A DNA stretch of 64,000 bases from Paraburkholderia sp. BL10I2N1 (GCF_004361815.1 NZ_SNWA01000002.1:2666001-2730000); one strand, 5' to 3'; shown: positions 38,695 to 48,887, counted from the stretch's first letter. Numbers and translations: made by a program. Notes: generated by a model from the letters alone, not told the origin.

Positions 38695-39477
38695 GGTTCA
38701 GGCACCTGTTCCACCTCATGTGATCGACAAGGGTATTCCCACTGCAGGACTGCTCGCACAGGTGTTAGTCGCCAGGTACGGCGATCACTTGCCCTTGTAC
38801 CGCCAGGAACGCATCTTCGAGCGCGCGGGTCTGGCCATTGCTCAATCAACGCCTGGCGAGTGGGTTGGAGTTTGCGGTGTGCGCTTGCAGCCGCTGGTCG
38901 ACGCGCTGCACGAAGTACTTCTCCAGCAGGACGTACTGCACGCCGACGAAACACCCGTGCAGATGCTGGTTCCCGGCAAAGGGAAGACGCAGCGCGCGTA
39001 CGTATGGGCGTATGCCACCACGCAGTTCGCCGACGTGCGCGCCGTGATCTATGAGTTCGCCGATAGCCGAGCGGGCGAACCTGCCCGCAGGTTCCTCGGT
39101 GACTGGCGCGGCAAGCTGGTATGTGACGACCACAGCGGCTACAAGGCTGGATCCGAGCTGGGTTTCACTGAAATCGGATGTGTAGCCCATGCGAGACGGA
39201 AGTTCTTTGAGCTGCACGCCAACCACAAGAGTCAGATCGCCGAACAGGCGCTGAAATACTTCGGCGCACTATGGTGTCGAGCGCGACGTCGCAGAACTGA
39301 AGCCCGATCGAAGACGCGAGGTTCGCCAGGAGCGTGCCCGGCCGATCGCCGATGCCTTACATGAGTGGATGCTCGCCCAGCGCAAACTGGTCTCCGAGGG
39401 ATCGGCGATCGCCAAAGCGCTCGACTACAGCCTCAGGCGCTGGGAGGCGCTCACGCGTTATCTGGTCGATGGACACG
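38695..39477 (+). pseudogene. second IS66 transposase, 5'-deleted, left half
   Basis: This begins directly after the first IS66 element, in the middle of a tnpC: QAPVPPHVIDKGIPTAG matches the corresponding place of the intact copy, with many silent and a few amino-acid differences. tnpA, tnpB and the first third of tnpC are missing. A 2-nt deletion near 39270 shifts the frame (expected ALYGVERDVAELKPD). Coding resemblance continues to DGHVP at 39477, where the RIT element starts. The rest of this transposase resumes at 42859. Confidence 0.88.
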
Positions 39478-39603
39478 TGCCGACTTCCCGATTATGCCGC
39501 GTCATGCATGCGCGTGACGGTGGGTATGGTCTTTCGTGATTGCTGTGTCGGCATAACCGTATGATTTCTCAGGCTGGCTATCTCGCTGGCCAGGAGAGAT
39601 CAA

Positions 39604-40834
39604 ATGAAGGCGACACGCACAATCAGCGAATCCGGCGGGCTGCCGGCCCGTCACATTGATGCATTTCTTGATCGTCTACGCGCCGCACACTATTCCGAAG
39701 TAACGCTTCGCAAGAAACGAAGAGTCCTGTGTACGTTCTCTGGGTGGACGAAGTGCAGGAACATCGACCTGATTGATCTCGATGAGTCTGCCGCGACTCG
39801 TTTTATGACGCGCCTGATCGAGGCCCCACGAGACCGCGTCCAGCGCGAGCGTGCCACATTGCGGCAGTTCCTCGCCTATCTGCGCGCCGAAGCCATCGTG
39901 CACTCGCCGACGTTGGGCGACCAATCCGCGATCGCGCGCATCTATTGCCGATACCTGGATCATCTGAGGCAGGATCGTGGACTCGCGGGGAACTCGCTGC
40001 TTGTCTACGGGCCTTTCATTCGCGACTTTCTCCACAGCCACGCGGCCGGCGACGGAAGTATATTGCCCGATGCCTTTGACGCGGTAACGATCCGGAATCA
40101 CCTTCTTTCCCGCAGCAAAGGGCGGTCGTCGGAGTACACGCGGCTGATGGCAGTTGCGCTTCGTTCGTTCTGCCATTTCCTCTTTCTGCGCGGCGATACG
40201 GCACGAGACCTGTATGAGTCAGTGCCCTCAGTTCGTAAGTGGCGACAGTCAACTGTGCCGACGTTCCTCACGCCTGAGCAGCAAGAAGCTCTTATTGCAA
40301 CTGCAGACCGGTCGACTCCGTGCGGTCGCCGTGACTATGCAATCCTGCTGTTGCTGGCGCGGCTCGGTCTACGTGCCGGAGAAATCGTCGCAATCGAGCT
40401 TGACGACATTCACTGGCGTTCGGGAGAACTCGTCGTTCATGGCAAGGGGCGAATGGTGGAGCATGTCCCGCTGTCATCCGAGGTTGGAGAGGCGATCGCG
40501 ACATACCTTCGCGATGGTCGCGGAGTGAGCGCATCACGACGGGTCTTCCTGCGCATGTGGGCACCGCGAATTGGCTTGGCAGGACCGTCGGCGATTGGCC
40601 AGATTGTTCGTCTGGCCTTCGCCCGTGCCGGGTTCCGGCCCGCGTGCCGGGGCGCTGCACATCTATTTCGTCACGGACTGGCGACGACGATGATTCGTCA
40701 TGGTGCCTCGATGGCGGAAATAGCCGAGGTTTTGCGGCACCGCTCGTAGGACAGTACCGCGATCTATGCAAAGGTCGCGTTTGAGGACCTGCGCGGGATC
40801 GCGCTCGTGGCCCATGGCAGGAGGTGCAATATGA
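39604..40834 (+). pseudogene. RIT tyrosine recombinase A, inactivated before the catalytic Tyr
   Basis: The frame runs 381 codons to a TAG at 40747-40749. It has an N-terminal SAM-like core-binding domain and a catalytic domain with RLGLRAGEIVAIEL (first Arg), HLFRHGLATTMIRHGA (H-x-x-R) and VLRHRS. The TAG comes directly before DSTAIYAKVAFEDLRG, which contains the nucleophilic Tyr, so the product cannot cleave DNA. Further on, a 2-nt loss near 40805 separates the expected ending PWPMAGGAI and the TGA at 40832, which overlaps the next gene's ATG (ATGA). Confidence 0.85.
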
Positions 40835-41777
40835 CTGCGATCCTTGACTCTCTCGCACGGTACGTGGCGGTCCGCCGTGCTCTCGGGGCGTCATTCTATG
40901 AACCTGCGTTGGCACTCGGTCATTTCGTTGATCTTCTGGAACACGAAGGCGCCGAGTTCATTACCATCGATCTGGCTCTGCGCTGGGCGACGGCTCCCGT
41001 ACTCGTCGAACGTGCCACCTGGGGGCGGCGCCTCTCCCAAGTCAGAGGATTCGCCAGATGGATGAACGTCATTGACAGTCGAAACCAGATTCCTCCAGCA
41101 GGACTCCTGACTGCCCGAAGACGGCGCAATGCCCCGCATATTTACACTGAACAGGAAATTGACCTGCTTATGACCCAGGCCGCTCAACTACGCTCCCGAA
41201 CCGGCATGCGAGCACTGACCTATTCGACGCTCATAGGGCTTCTTGTAGCGACGGGCCTCAGGCCAGGCGAAGCGCTTCGACTCGACCGGTCCGACGTTGA
41301 CCTCGTTAACGGGATACTCTCCATCCGGGAGTCGAAGTTCGGCAAGTCTCGCTTTGTTCCTGTGCAAGAGTCGACCGGGTGGCACTCGAACACTATGCCC
41401 AGAAGCGCGATAAGGTCTATCCTTTACGATTGAGCGAGGCGTTTCTGGTTAGTGAGCGCGGCAACCGGCTGAAGGCCTGCACAACGCGAAGCATGTTCGT
41501 CAGAATGTCACGCGCGATCGGTCTGCGATCGGCGACAGAGGATGGGCGCGATGGTTACGGCCCGCGCCTCCAGGACTTCCGGCACAGCTTCGCGACTGGA
41601 AGGCTGGTCGATTGGTATCGCGCCGGTCTGGACGTGAGCCGTGAATTGCCGAAACTTGCCGCTTACCTCGGACATGTCAACGTTGGCCTTACGTACTGGT
41701 ACATCGAAGCGGTTCCTGAGTTACTTGAACTTGCGGCAGCCTATCTCGACAAGAACTGTCCGGGAGAGCGGCCGTGA
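40831..41777 (+). pseudogene. RIT tyrosine recombinase B, frameshifted
   Basis: ATG 40831 has a strong AGGAGG site. The N-terminal frame covers LDSLARYVAVRRALGASF to TGLRPGEALRLDRSDVDL and KFGKSRFVPVQES. At 41375-41380 ('gaccgggtgg') one base is missing relative to an uninterrupted frame. The remainder (VALEHYAQKRDKVYPLRLSE to LQDFRHSFATGRLVDWYR, AAYLGHVNVGLTYWYIEA with the likely nucleophilic Tyr) continues in the other phase to the TGA at 41777. Restoring one C would give a ~315-residue enzyme. It overlaps recombinase C by GTGA. Confidence 0.85.
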
Positions 41778-42771
41778 GCGCCGCCGGCCTCCCATCCCTC
41801 GTTCAGCGGTTTTTTACCCAGCGCCTGCTCGAGCAGCAAGGTCTGAGTTCGCATACGGTGGCAAGTTACCGTGACACGTTCCGGCTGCTGCTAGCGTTTG
41901 CCACGAAGCATGTGGGGCGCACGCCGTCAAACTGCGAATCGAGGACTTCGACGTGTCGTTGATCGAGGAATTCCTGCAGCACCTCGAACACGGCAGAGGC
42001 AATTCGGTGCGAACACGCAATACGCGGCTTGCCGCCGTGCATGCCTTCTTCCGGTTCGTCGCGGTCAGCGAGCCTGCGTTGTTTCTGCAGTGTCAGCGCA
42101 TTCTTGCAATTCCATCTAAACGCTGCGAGCACCGCCCTGTTGAGTTTCTGACCGAAAGCGAGGCCGCCGCTCTGGTAGGGGCGCCTGACGTACGAACGTG
42201 GATCGGCAACCGCGACCGAACTCTGCTTCTTGTAGCGGTTCAAACGGGTCTGCGCAACGGCGAATTGACCGCGCTCCGGCGTCAGGATGTGATACTCGGC
42301 ACAGGCGCCCACGTCCGTTGCCTTGGCAAAGGCAGAAAGATGAGATGCACTCCGCTGCGACCGGATGTCGTTGCCGTCCTGAAAGAATGGCTGTTGCATC
42401 AACCAGGCGAACCAGGTGATCCGGTCTTCCCCAGTTGGCGCGGTGGTCATCTCAGTGCCGACGCTCTTCAGCGACTCGTGTCGCACAACGCCGAAATCGC
42501 GCGTCTCTCGTGCCCTTCGCTGAAGAAAAAATCAATAACGCCTCACACGCTTCGGCACACGGCCGCGATGAGCCTGATGCATCACGGCGTCGACCTGACC
42601 GTAATCGCGCTCTGGCTCGGTCACGAGTCCTCCGAGACTACTCAGATCTACTTGCACGCCGACATGCAACTCAAGGAACGCGCGCTCGCGCACGCCACGG
42701 CGAGCGGCGTCGCGCCGACACGCTACAAACCGCCAGATCCGTTGCTCGCCTTCCTGGAGGCTCTCCAATAA
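41774..42771 (+). pseudogene. RIT tyrosine recombinase C, frameshifted
   Basis: It begins at GTG 41774 (SAAGLPSLVQRFFTQRLLEQ) and stays open for 62 codons. Near 41930 ('ccgtcaaactgcg') one base is missing, and the expected LRIEDFDVSLIEEFLQHLEH continues in the next frame to 42771. The catalytic residues are all present in that part: TGLRNGELTAL, HTLRHTAAMSLMHHG, LGHESSETTQIYLHAD with Tyr. A restored protein would be ~330 residues. As read, the N-terminal core-binding segment and the catalytic domain are in different frames. Confidence 0.85.
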
Positions 42772-42858
42772 TGCCGACAATCCGAGCAACCAGGAATAGA
42801 GATTCGCCCAACCGTTGTGTGCGTGGATTCATGACGCGGCATAATCGGGGAGTCGGCA

Positions 42859-43136
42859 TAACTGGGTCGAGAACCAGATCCGTCCGCGGGCTGTCGGCCG
42901 GTCCAATTGGCTGTTCGCCGGATCGCTGCGTGCGGGTCAGCGCGCGGCCGCCATCATGAGCTTGATCCGCTGGGCGCAATTGAATGGGCTCGATCCACTC
43001 GCCTACCTGAAGGACGTCCTGACACGCTTGCCGACGCACAAGGCCAACGACATCGACGCGCTACTGCCGCATTGCTGGCAGCTCTCTCGACCGCCGCCTA
43101 GACTCGCTCGTCAAGACGGGTTGGCTAGCCGCTCAC
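42859..43136 (+). pseudogene. second IS66 transposase, right end
   Basis: Continuation of the IS66 tnpC split by the RIT element: NWVENQIRPRAVGRSNWLFA, AQLNGLDPLAYLKDVLTRLP and ALLPHCWQLSRP. The IS66-type terminal repeat caagacgggttggctagccgctcac ends at 43136. Its sequence differs from the end of the intact IS66 copy, so the two elements are related but distinct. No matching left end survives. Confidence 0.85.
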
Positions 43137-43147
43137 GTCTTCTCGAT

Positions 43148-43825
43148 TCAGAGGCCCAGTTGCGCAACACCGCAGCCTAACAACGACACTGTCCAAAGAA
43201 GATCGAAGTTCACCCACTTTGTCCGAAGGCATGCCACACCGATACGGTCAAAAACCACCAGCGATATCACGGCAGTCGTAAGCAGCATTGCAGCGGTGTG
43301 CAGAAAGAGCGCTGCCGATGCCATCGTGGCAATGGTTGATATGCTAGCGGACACATCAGTCGATGCGCGCACCGCCGCAGAGCTAGTGGATAATCCGTCG
43401 CACATCGGTAGCAGCGCCGGAATCAGCATCAAGCCGGCACCGTGCGCGCCAGCCATCAGAAAAGACCATCCTGTCAGGCCCACGAAGCCGGCCTGCATGC
43501 CGACGGGCGAGCGCATCCGATGGCCTCGCCACGCATGCCATCCCGCCCAGCCAATCAGGAACACTCCGCATATCCGGCCCAACGCTTGATGGTCAAGCAC
43601 CGCGCTCAGCGAAAATCCGGCCGTCAGCACACAAGCCGCCGCGACGGCATGGCCAAGGGAAATCGGAATGAGCGATAACATGACGACGCGCCGACTGCGC
43701 CGATACAGCCCGAGCGCGACCGCAAACAGCCAGCCCATCGCTGGATTGAGTCCGTGAAACGCCCCCAACCCGGCGATAACCACCCACGTCCACCAAGGCG
43801 ACGTCGATAGATTCATGGACGTCAC
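43148..43825 (-). CDS. polytopic membrane protein linked to methanethiol oxidase
   Basis: A 225-residue protein with about six hydrophobic helices. It has GAFHGLNPAMGWLFAVALGL in the first part, ISLGHAVAAACVL in the second, and SFLMAGAHGAGLMLIPALL in the middle. The His-Gly/His-Ala pattern inside helices recalls metal-ion transporters of the HupE/UreH/RcnA kind, but similarity is weak and no substrate is assigned. Its ATG overlaps the SBP56 stop (ATGA), so the two are co-translated. The last codons lie only 11 bp from the IS66 end, so the C-terminus may have been altered by the insertion. Confidence 0.65.
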   Translation of the reverse strand: MTSMNLSTSPWWTWVVIAGLGAFHGLNPAMGWLFAVALGLYRRSRRVVMLSLIPISLGHAVAAACVLTAGFSLSAVLDHQALGRICGVFLIGWAGWHAWRGHRMRSPVGMQAGFVGLTGWSFLMAGAHGAGLMLIPALLPMCDGLSTSSAAVRASTDVSASISTIATMASAALFLHTAAMLLTTAVISLVVFDRIGVACLRTKWVNFDLLWTVSLLGCGVAQLGL

Positions 43826-45219
43826 GGGTAGCAGTACGAATCCGACGAACAGTCGCCACCCTGCAGACGAATCTGATGCGGGCGGTGCCCAGCCGGCCAG
43901 TCGATGAAGAATTTCGGATCGAAGGCGAGCCCACCGTTCGGGGCAGCATCGAGCTTGACCATCCAGCCGTCGATACCTTCAGGATAGAACTGGGAGTCGA
44001 CCACTCCGTAAAGCGAGTTGGTGAAATAGATCCGTTTGCCGTCGCGGCTGACTTCCACCATCTGCGGACCGCCGTTCAATGCATCGTTGGGTGCTGCCGG
44101 ATGCGCGGCACGCGACACAATTCCGCCGATTCTGACTTTTCCCACGAGCGTCGGCGCGAACGGATCAGAGACGTCGTATTGCAGCAGATCTCCGGTACCC
44201 CAGCATGAAACGTAAAGGAAGCGGTCATCCATCGACAGAGCGATATCCGTCACAAGCGGCGGTACCGCGCCGAACGATTCGAGCATCGGCGGCAGTAAAT
44301 TCGCGGCCGCCGGTTCCGCAGGAATGTCGATGACCTTGCGGACGGCCCATTTGTGGCCGTCGTCGCGATGCCACACCCAGATCGATGACGACAGATCCTT
44401 CAGGCTGATCACGCAATTGACGAAACCGTACGGCTTCGTCGGGTCGTGAGCGGGTCGCAATTCGAATACAAGCTGATACTCTGGCCCGAAGTCTATTTCC
44501 TGCAGATGCTTGCGTCGCGTGAGGTCCCAGAAGTGCAATCGCCTCCCATACCGCGCGCCTAGCAGTACCTCGGGAATCAAGCCGTTTTCGAACGTGTCCG
44601 GCGTTCCCCATTCGCTCGTCACGAGCGTGTCATAGCCGAGATGCCACCAGCCGTCGTAAGCCAGTTGCTGCGAGCCGCGGTCGACTTCCCAGCGCCCGAG
44701 CGGTTCGAAGCTTTGCGGATCGAGCAGGAAAACGCCACCCGGTGCGCCACCGTCGGCGCTGCCGAGCGCAGTCACGTAAATACCGCCAGGACCGCAATGG
44801 ACCGTGTGTGGCCGCGTGTAACCGGTTCGGCTCGCGATCGTCTCGGGTTCGATGATCTTGACGATGCTCGGCTTCAGCGGATCAGCTTTCGTATCGACGA
44901 TATAGATGCGCGATGAGCGCAACCCTGGCACTACCAGATAGCGCCGCTCAGTGTGCGGATGAGGTGCATTGGGACACAGACACGAAGAACAGGCGTTCCA
45001 GCCGAAGTGATGCAGTTCGTCGCCCGTATTCGGCATCGTCAGCGTACCGACGATGTTGGCATAATCGGACGAGGCGGGATCGACATCGACGATCTCGATA
45101 GCGTCGGGCAGACCCCGGTCGGGGTCGAACGCCGCGACGTACGCGAGTTTCTCGGGCGGCGCCTGCGCCGCGAGACGAGGTGACGGATAAAAGCTTGGAT
45201 CGGGCTTCCAGATGCTCAT
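43822..45219 (-). CDS. selenium-binding protein 56 / methanethiol oxidase
   Basis: A 465-residue beta-propeller enzyme of the SBP56 family, which in bacteria oxidises methanethiol to formaldehyde, H2S and H2O2. The family signatures are clear: ELHHFGWNACSSCLCP with the redox Cys, RRYLVVPGLRSSRIYIVDT, GYTRPHTVHCGPGGIYV, DLSLDDRFLYVSCWG-like text (IALSMDDRFLYVSCWG), GGPQMVEVSRDGKRIYFTNS, and the end HQIRLQGGDCSSDSYCYP. There is no clear signal peptide; some relatives are periplasmic. It is the first gene of a two-gene operon with the membrane protein above. Copper dependence is known in the family. Confidence 0.92.
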   Translation of the reverse strand: MSIWKPDPSFYPSPRLAAQAPPEKLAYVAAFDPDRGLPDAIEIVDVDPASSDYANIVGTLTMPNTGDELHHFGWNACSSCLCPNAPHPHTERRYLVVPGLRSSRIYIVDTKADPLKPSIVKIIEPETIASRTGYTRPHTVHCGPGGIYVTALGSADGGAPGGVFLLDPQSFEPLGRWEVDRGSQQLAYDGWWHLGYDTLVTSEWGTPDTFENGLIPEVLLGARYGRRLHFWDLTRRKHLQEIDFGPEYQLVFELRPAHDPTKPYGFVNCVISLKDLSSSIWVWHRDDGHKWAVRKVIDIPAEPAAANLLPPMLESFGAVPPLVTDIALSMDDRFLYVSCWGTGDLLQYDVSDPFAPTLVGKVRIGGIVSRAAHPAAPNDALNGGPQMVEVSRDGKRIYFTNSLYGVVDSQFYPEGIDGWMVKLDAAPNGGLAFDPKFFIDWPAGHRPHQIRLQGGDCSSDSYCYP

Positions 45220-45406
45220 CGCGTTCCTCCGGGTGCCGATGAAGCGGCACGACAGGACTGCACATCATGAACTGTAGCCGCTTCCGGCGATCGGTAAAGC
45301 TCAATATGGAATAAGCAAATTCATCGGGAGCGCGCGGTTCATAGCCCTGTTAGAGCCCGTAGCCGTCCTTGTGTTGCGACGTACCGCATCGCAACACACG
45401 CGCAAA

Positions 45407-46414
45407 TCAGTGTTCCAGCCGATGAGGCGCCACATCGACGACGAGACCCGCATGCGCCGGCAGCCCGCCTTCGACGGTATCCTTGCTGGCCAGCTCCGCG
45501 AGCAGCGCTTCGTCGCGCTCGATGACTTTTGGCAGATGTGTGCGTAGAAACTCGACCCAGGTCCGGGTCTTGGCATCGACGAACTTTCGCGAAGGGTAAA
45601 GCGCGTAGACGTTCATCTTCTGCGCCGTGTAGTGGGATAACACGCGGACCAGGGAGCCGTTGCGCAGCCCGTCGATCGCGGCGTACAACGGCAGCATGCC
45701 AATGCCCATCCCCTCCCGGATAGCAACCACGAGCGACTCCGCGATATTCACCTGCACCGGCCCGGTGACTTCCATCACCTCCAGACCCTGCGGCCCTTCG
45801 AGCTGCCATTCATGCGCCGGAAACGCCGGCGTCTGCAGGATCAGGCACTCGTGATGCGCGAGATCGCGCGGTTCTTGCGGCGCACCATGCGAGCGCACAT
45901 ACGCCGGCGACGCGCACAGGATGCTGAACGTCGAGCCTAGCTGATGCGAGACGAGATCGGAGTTGGGCAGAGTGGACGCCGTGACGACCGCAACGTCACT
46001 ACTGCCTTCGAACAGGTCTGGCATGCGTTGGGAGAGCGTCAATTCGACTGTCACTTCCGGATAGACCGCGCGATAGCGGGAAATAGCGGGCAGCACATAG
46101 TGCTGCCCCACGCTCGCGAAACTATGCATTCTGAGTGCGCCTGTTGGACGCTCGTGCGCGCAGCTTGCTTCTTCTTCCGCGTTGTCAACGTCGGCAAGGA
46201 TCTGCTGACAGCGCTTCAGATACCGTTCCCCGGCGGTGGTGAGCGCGAGGCGCCGCGTCGACCGGTTCAGGAGCCGCGTTCGCAAATGAGCCTCGAGTTC
46301 CGATACTGCACGGGACATCGCGCCGGTCGTCGAATTAAGCGACTGAGCCGCGGCGGTAAAACTGCCGGCTTCGACGACGCGCACGAAGACCCGCATATTT
46401 TGTAGCGTATCCAT
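45407..46414 (-). CDS. LysR-family transcriptional regulator
   Basis: A 335-residue LysR protein. The N-terminal winged helix reads MDTLQNMRVFVRVVEAGSFT, then TGAMSRAVSELEAHLRTRLL. The effector domain contains MHSFASVGQHYVLPAISRY and VVAIREGMGIGMLPLYAA. The ATG at 46414 is preferred over the in-frame TTG just before it. It is divergent from the FUSC transporter gene with ~220 bp to that gene's preferred start, an arrangement often seen for regulators of aromatic-acid exporters. That target is inferred only. Confidence 0.88.
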   Translation of the reverse strand: MDTLQNMRVFVRVVEAGSFTAAAQSLNSTTGAMSRAVSELEAHLRTRLLNRSTRRLALTTAGERYLKRCQQILADVDNAEEEASCAHERPTGALRMHSFASVGQHYVLPAISRYRAVYPEVTVELTLSQRMPDLFEGSSDVAVVTASTLPNSDLVSHQLGSTFSILCASPAYVRSHGAPQEPRDLAHHECLILQTPAFPAHEWQLEGPQGLEVMEVTGPVQVNIAESLVVAIREGMGIGMLPLYAAIDGLRNGSLVRVLSHYTAQKMNVYALYPSRKFVDAKTRTWVEFLRTHLPKVIERDEALLAELASKDTVEGGLPAHAGLVVDVAPHRLEH

Positions 46415-46636
46415 CAATCCTTCTTTGTCTGCAAAGAGATCGTATTGTCCGCCTCTCGGGCAACCTCATTGTTGTTCGAGATGGAACGGATGTTTCTGGC
46501 GGCTGCCATTAATTCGAGCTTTTGCGGCTCCTACAATCGGCACCTTGCTGTTACAGCGCCGAGGCGCGCTTCCCTGTTCATGAAATGCCAGCATGCGAAC
46601 AAGCGGACGCCGGAATCCAGCTGGCGCGGAGCGCTC

Positions 46637-48754
46637 ATGCTGCGAGCAGTCATCTGGGCGGCACGCGACTGGGCCGTGACCGATGGCCTCGTCTGGCTGC
46701 ATCTGCTGAAAACGGTGTTCGCCGCACTGCTTGCGCTGGGTGTCGCGATGCTGCTGGATCTGCCGCAATCGCGCATCGCGATGACGACCGTGTTCGTGCT
46801 GATGCAGCCATTGAGCGGCATGGTGCTCGCCAAGAGCTTCTACCGGATTTTGGGGACTGCGGTCGGCATGATCGCGGCGCTCGTGCTGGGGGCGATCTTT
46901 GTCCAGCAGCCTGAGCTCTATATGCTCGGCCTGACTTGCTGGGTGGGCGCCTGCACAGCGGCGGCGGTCCGGTATCGGCATTTTCGGTGGTACGGCTTTG
47001 TGCTCGCGGGGTACACCGCTGCGTTGATCAGCATTCCGATGGTGATTGAGCCGAACGGCCTGTTTCTCGCAGCGTTGACGCGCTCCGTGGAAGTCACGGT
47101 CGGCATCCTGTGCTCGAGTGCGGTCAGCGCGCTGGTCGTACCGTTGAGATCGAGTACGGCGTTGCAGAGCGCGCTGCACGCCCGATATCTCAATTTTACT
47201 GCGTTTGCCGCGACGGTGCTGGGCAGCCGGGTCGAGCGCGGAGCGTACGAACGGCGTTTTGCGGACCTCGTCGATGAAATCGTCGGTTTCGAGGCGACAC
47301 GCACGTTTGCCGCGTTCGAAGACCCGGGCATGCGTACGCGCAGTCAACGCCTTGCGCGGCTGAATAGCGAATTCATGGATGCGTGCACCCGTCTGCATGC
47401 GCTGCATCAATTGCTCAAGAGGTTGCGCGCGAGTGGCGCAACCGCGACGATCGATGCAGTAGAGCCGTATTTCGCGGAGTTTTCGTCTCTGTTGAGCGCG
47501 CAGACAAATCAGCTTGAACGCGGCAGGTTGCACGTCGCGCATGTCGCGAATGCGCTCCCGGCGTTTCAGGCCACCTTGCCGCGGCGCGTGCGCAAGACGC
47601 GGCGGCCGCTCGAATCGTCGATACCAGAGGCGTTGCCCGACTTCGACACATCGGCCGAACTGCTGTATCGCTTTGTCGCGGAGTTCATTCGGTACACACA
47701 GACGTACGCGTCGCTCGCCGATCACAATCCGGTTCGCGAGCGGCTGGCGACACGCTACATCAACAAGACAAACGGATTCGTGGTGGCGCTGGCGTTTCTG
47801 CGGACAGCTGTTGTGGTGGCCGTTGTCGGCTGGTTCTGGATCGAGACGGATTGGCCGACTGGGGGGCTTGCCGTGATCGGCGCGGCGCTGACGTGCGCAT
47901 TGACGTCGACAGCGCCAAACGCGTCGCGGCTCGCGCTGCAGATGGCCGTCGGCGCAGCACTGGCGACGATGGCCGGCTATCTCTACAACTTCCACGTGTA
48001 TCCGAACATCGACGGCTTTCCGCTGCTCTGCGCGACGCTCGCCCCGGTGCTCGCGCTGGGGGCATTTCTCGCGTCGCGTCCACGGACTTCGGGATACGGG
48101 ATCGGCTTTTCGGTCTTCTTCTGTCTGCTCGCCGGGCCGGACAACGTTGTGACATTCGCGCCAGACCTGCTGATCAACAACGGGTTCGCGATCGTGGTGT
48201 CGATGCTGGTCGCGGCCGTGGGCTTCGCGATTGTATTTCCGCCGCACATGACGTGGCTCATCGACGGGATCCGGCGCGATCTGCGATGTCAGGTCGTACT
48301 CGCCTGTAAGGGCAAGCTGGAGGGGCTGAACCAGCATTTTCAGTCGAGCACGCACGACCTCATGTATCAACTGCGCGTGCTGCTCAGAAAGCCATCACGG
48401 GCGCACCGGCACGCGCTTCGATGGATGCTCCTCACGCTGGAAGTCGGTCACGCGATGATCGATTTGCGCAACGAAGCCGCGAGCGCGCGCTACGCCGAGG
48501 CACTCCATCCGCGATGGCGGCCTGTTCTGCGGGAGATGAGCGACGACATTGCGCAGCTTTTCGAGCGACCCGACCCAAGGCTGCTGACGCGCGCGCTCGT
48601 TTCCGTCGGTGCGGCGACCTGGGTTGCCCGGCAGATTCTCGAAACCGTGCACGCCGATCGCGACAGGCGGCACGATCTGCAGCGAGTGCTCGGCTGCCTG
48701 CACTTCATCCGAACGGCCTTGCTGGACAAGGATGCGCCGTTCAATGTCCGCTGA
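46637..48754 (+). CDS. FUSC-family inner-membrane transporter (aromatic acid exporter type)
   Basis: A 705-residue protein with two blocks of about five or six membrane helices, each followed by a cytoplasmic region, the AaeB/FUSC layout. Landmarks are MTTVFVLMQPLSGMVLAKSF and FYRILGTAVGMIAALVLGAIF in the first block, GGLAVIGAALTCALTSTAPN in the second, and GYGIGFSVFFCLLAGPDNV. The ATG 46637 is preferred (GGAG at 46627). The frame is open to 46445, but that 64-residue extension lacks family similarity. Related proteins export aromatic carboxylates or p-hydroxybenzoate. It is divergent from the LysR gene. Confidence 0.85.
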   Translation: MLRAVIWAARDWAVTDGLVWLHLLKTVFAALLALGVAMLLDLPQSRIAMTTVFVLMQPLSGMVLAKSFYRILGTAVGMIAALVLGAIFVQQPELYMLGLTCWVGACTAAAVRYRHFRWYGFVLAGYTAALISIPMVIEPNGLFLAALTRSVEVTVGILCSSAVSALVVPLRSSTALQSALHARYLNFTAFAATVLGSRVERGAYERRFADLVDEIVGFEATRTFAAFEDPGMRTRSQRLARLNSEFMDACTRLHALHQLLKRLRASGATATIDAVEPYFAEFSSLLSAQTNQLERGRLHVAHVANALPAFQATLPRRVRKTRRPLESSIPEALPDFDTSAELLYRFVAEFIRYTQTYASLADHNPVRERLATRYINKTNGFVVALAFLRTAVVVAVVGWFWIETDWPTGGLAVIGAALTCALTSTAPNASRLALQMAVGAALATMAGYLYNFHVYPNIDGFPLLCATLAPVLALGAFLASRPRTSGYGIGFSVFFCLLAGPDNVVTFAPDLLINNGFAIVVSMLVAAVGFAIVFPPHMTWLIDGIRRDLRCQVVLACKGKLEGLNQHFQSSTHDLMYQLRVLLRKPSRAHRHALRWMLLTLEVGHAMIDLRNEAASARYAEALHPRWRPVLREMSDDIAQLFERPDPRLLTRALVSVGAATWVARQILETVHADRDRRHDLQRVLGCLHFIRTALLDKDAPFNVR

Positions 48755-48887
48755 TCGACGGACGCCGCTTCGATCTTTCCTCAGGATGGAAATATGCCTT
48801 CTTAGGCGGGTGCTTAATCCCGGTGCGCGCCAGCCCTATAGTTTAATCACTGCTCACGCAGACACTGAAAGTACTGGAGAAAATCAA

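Larger units (their letters stand above)
39478..42858 (+). mobile_element. RIT (recombinase-in-trio) element inserted in IS66
   Basis: A 3381-bp element bounded by 29-bp inverted repeats: tgccgacttcccgattatgc... (39478-39506) and its complement (42830-42858), with one mismatch. Subterminal copies of the gtcggca/tgccgac motif occur at 39549 and 42774. It encodes three consecutive overlapping tyrosine recombinases on one strand, the defining feature of RIT elements. It splits the IS66 tnpC between DGHVP and NWVENQIRP. About 8-9 bases of the original IS66 sequence are not present at the junction. All three recombinases carry inactivating changes. Confidence 0.88.

Noticed and set aside
46466..48370. 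634-codon antisense open frame under the FUSC gene
   Set aside because: Same reason; the sense strand has membrane helices and family motifs.
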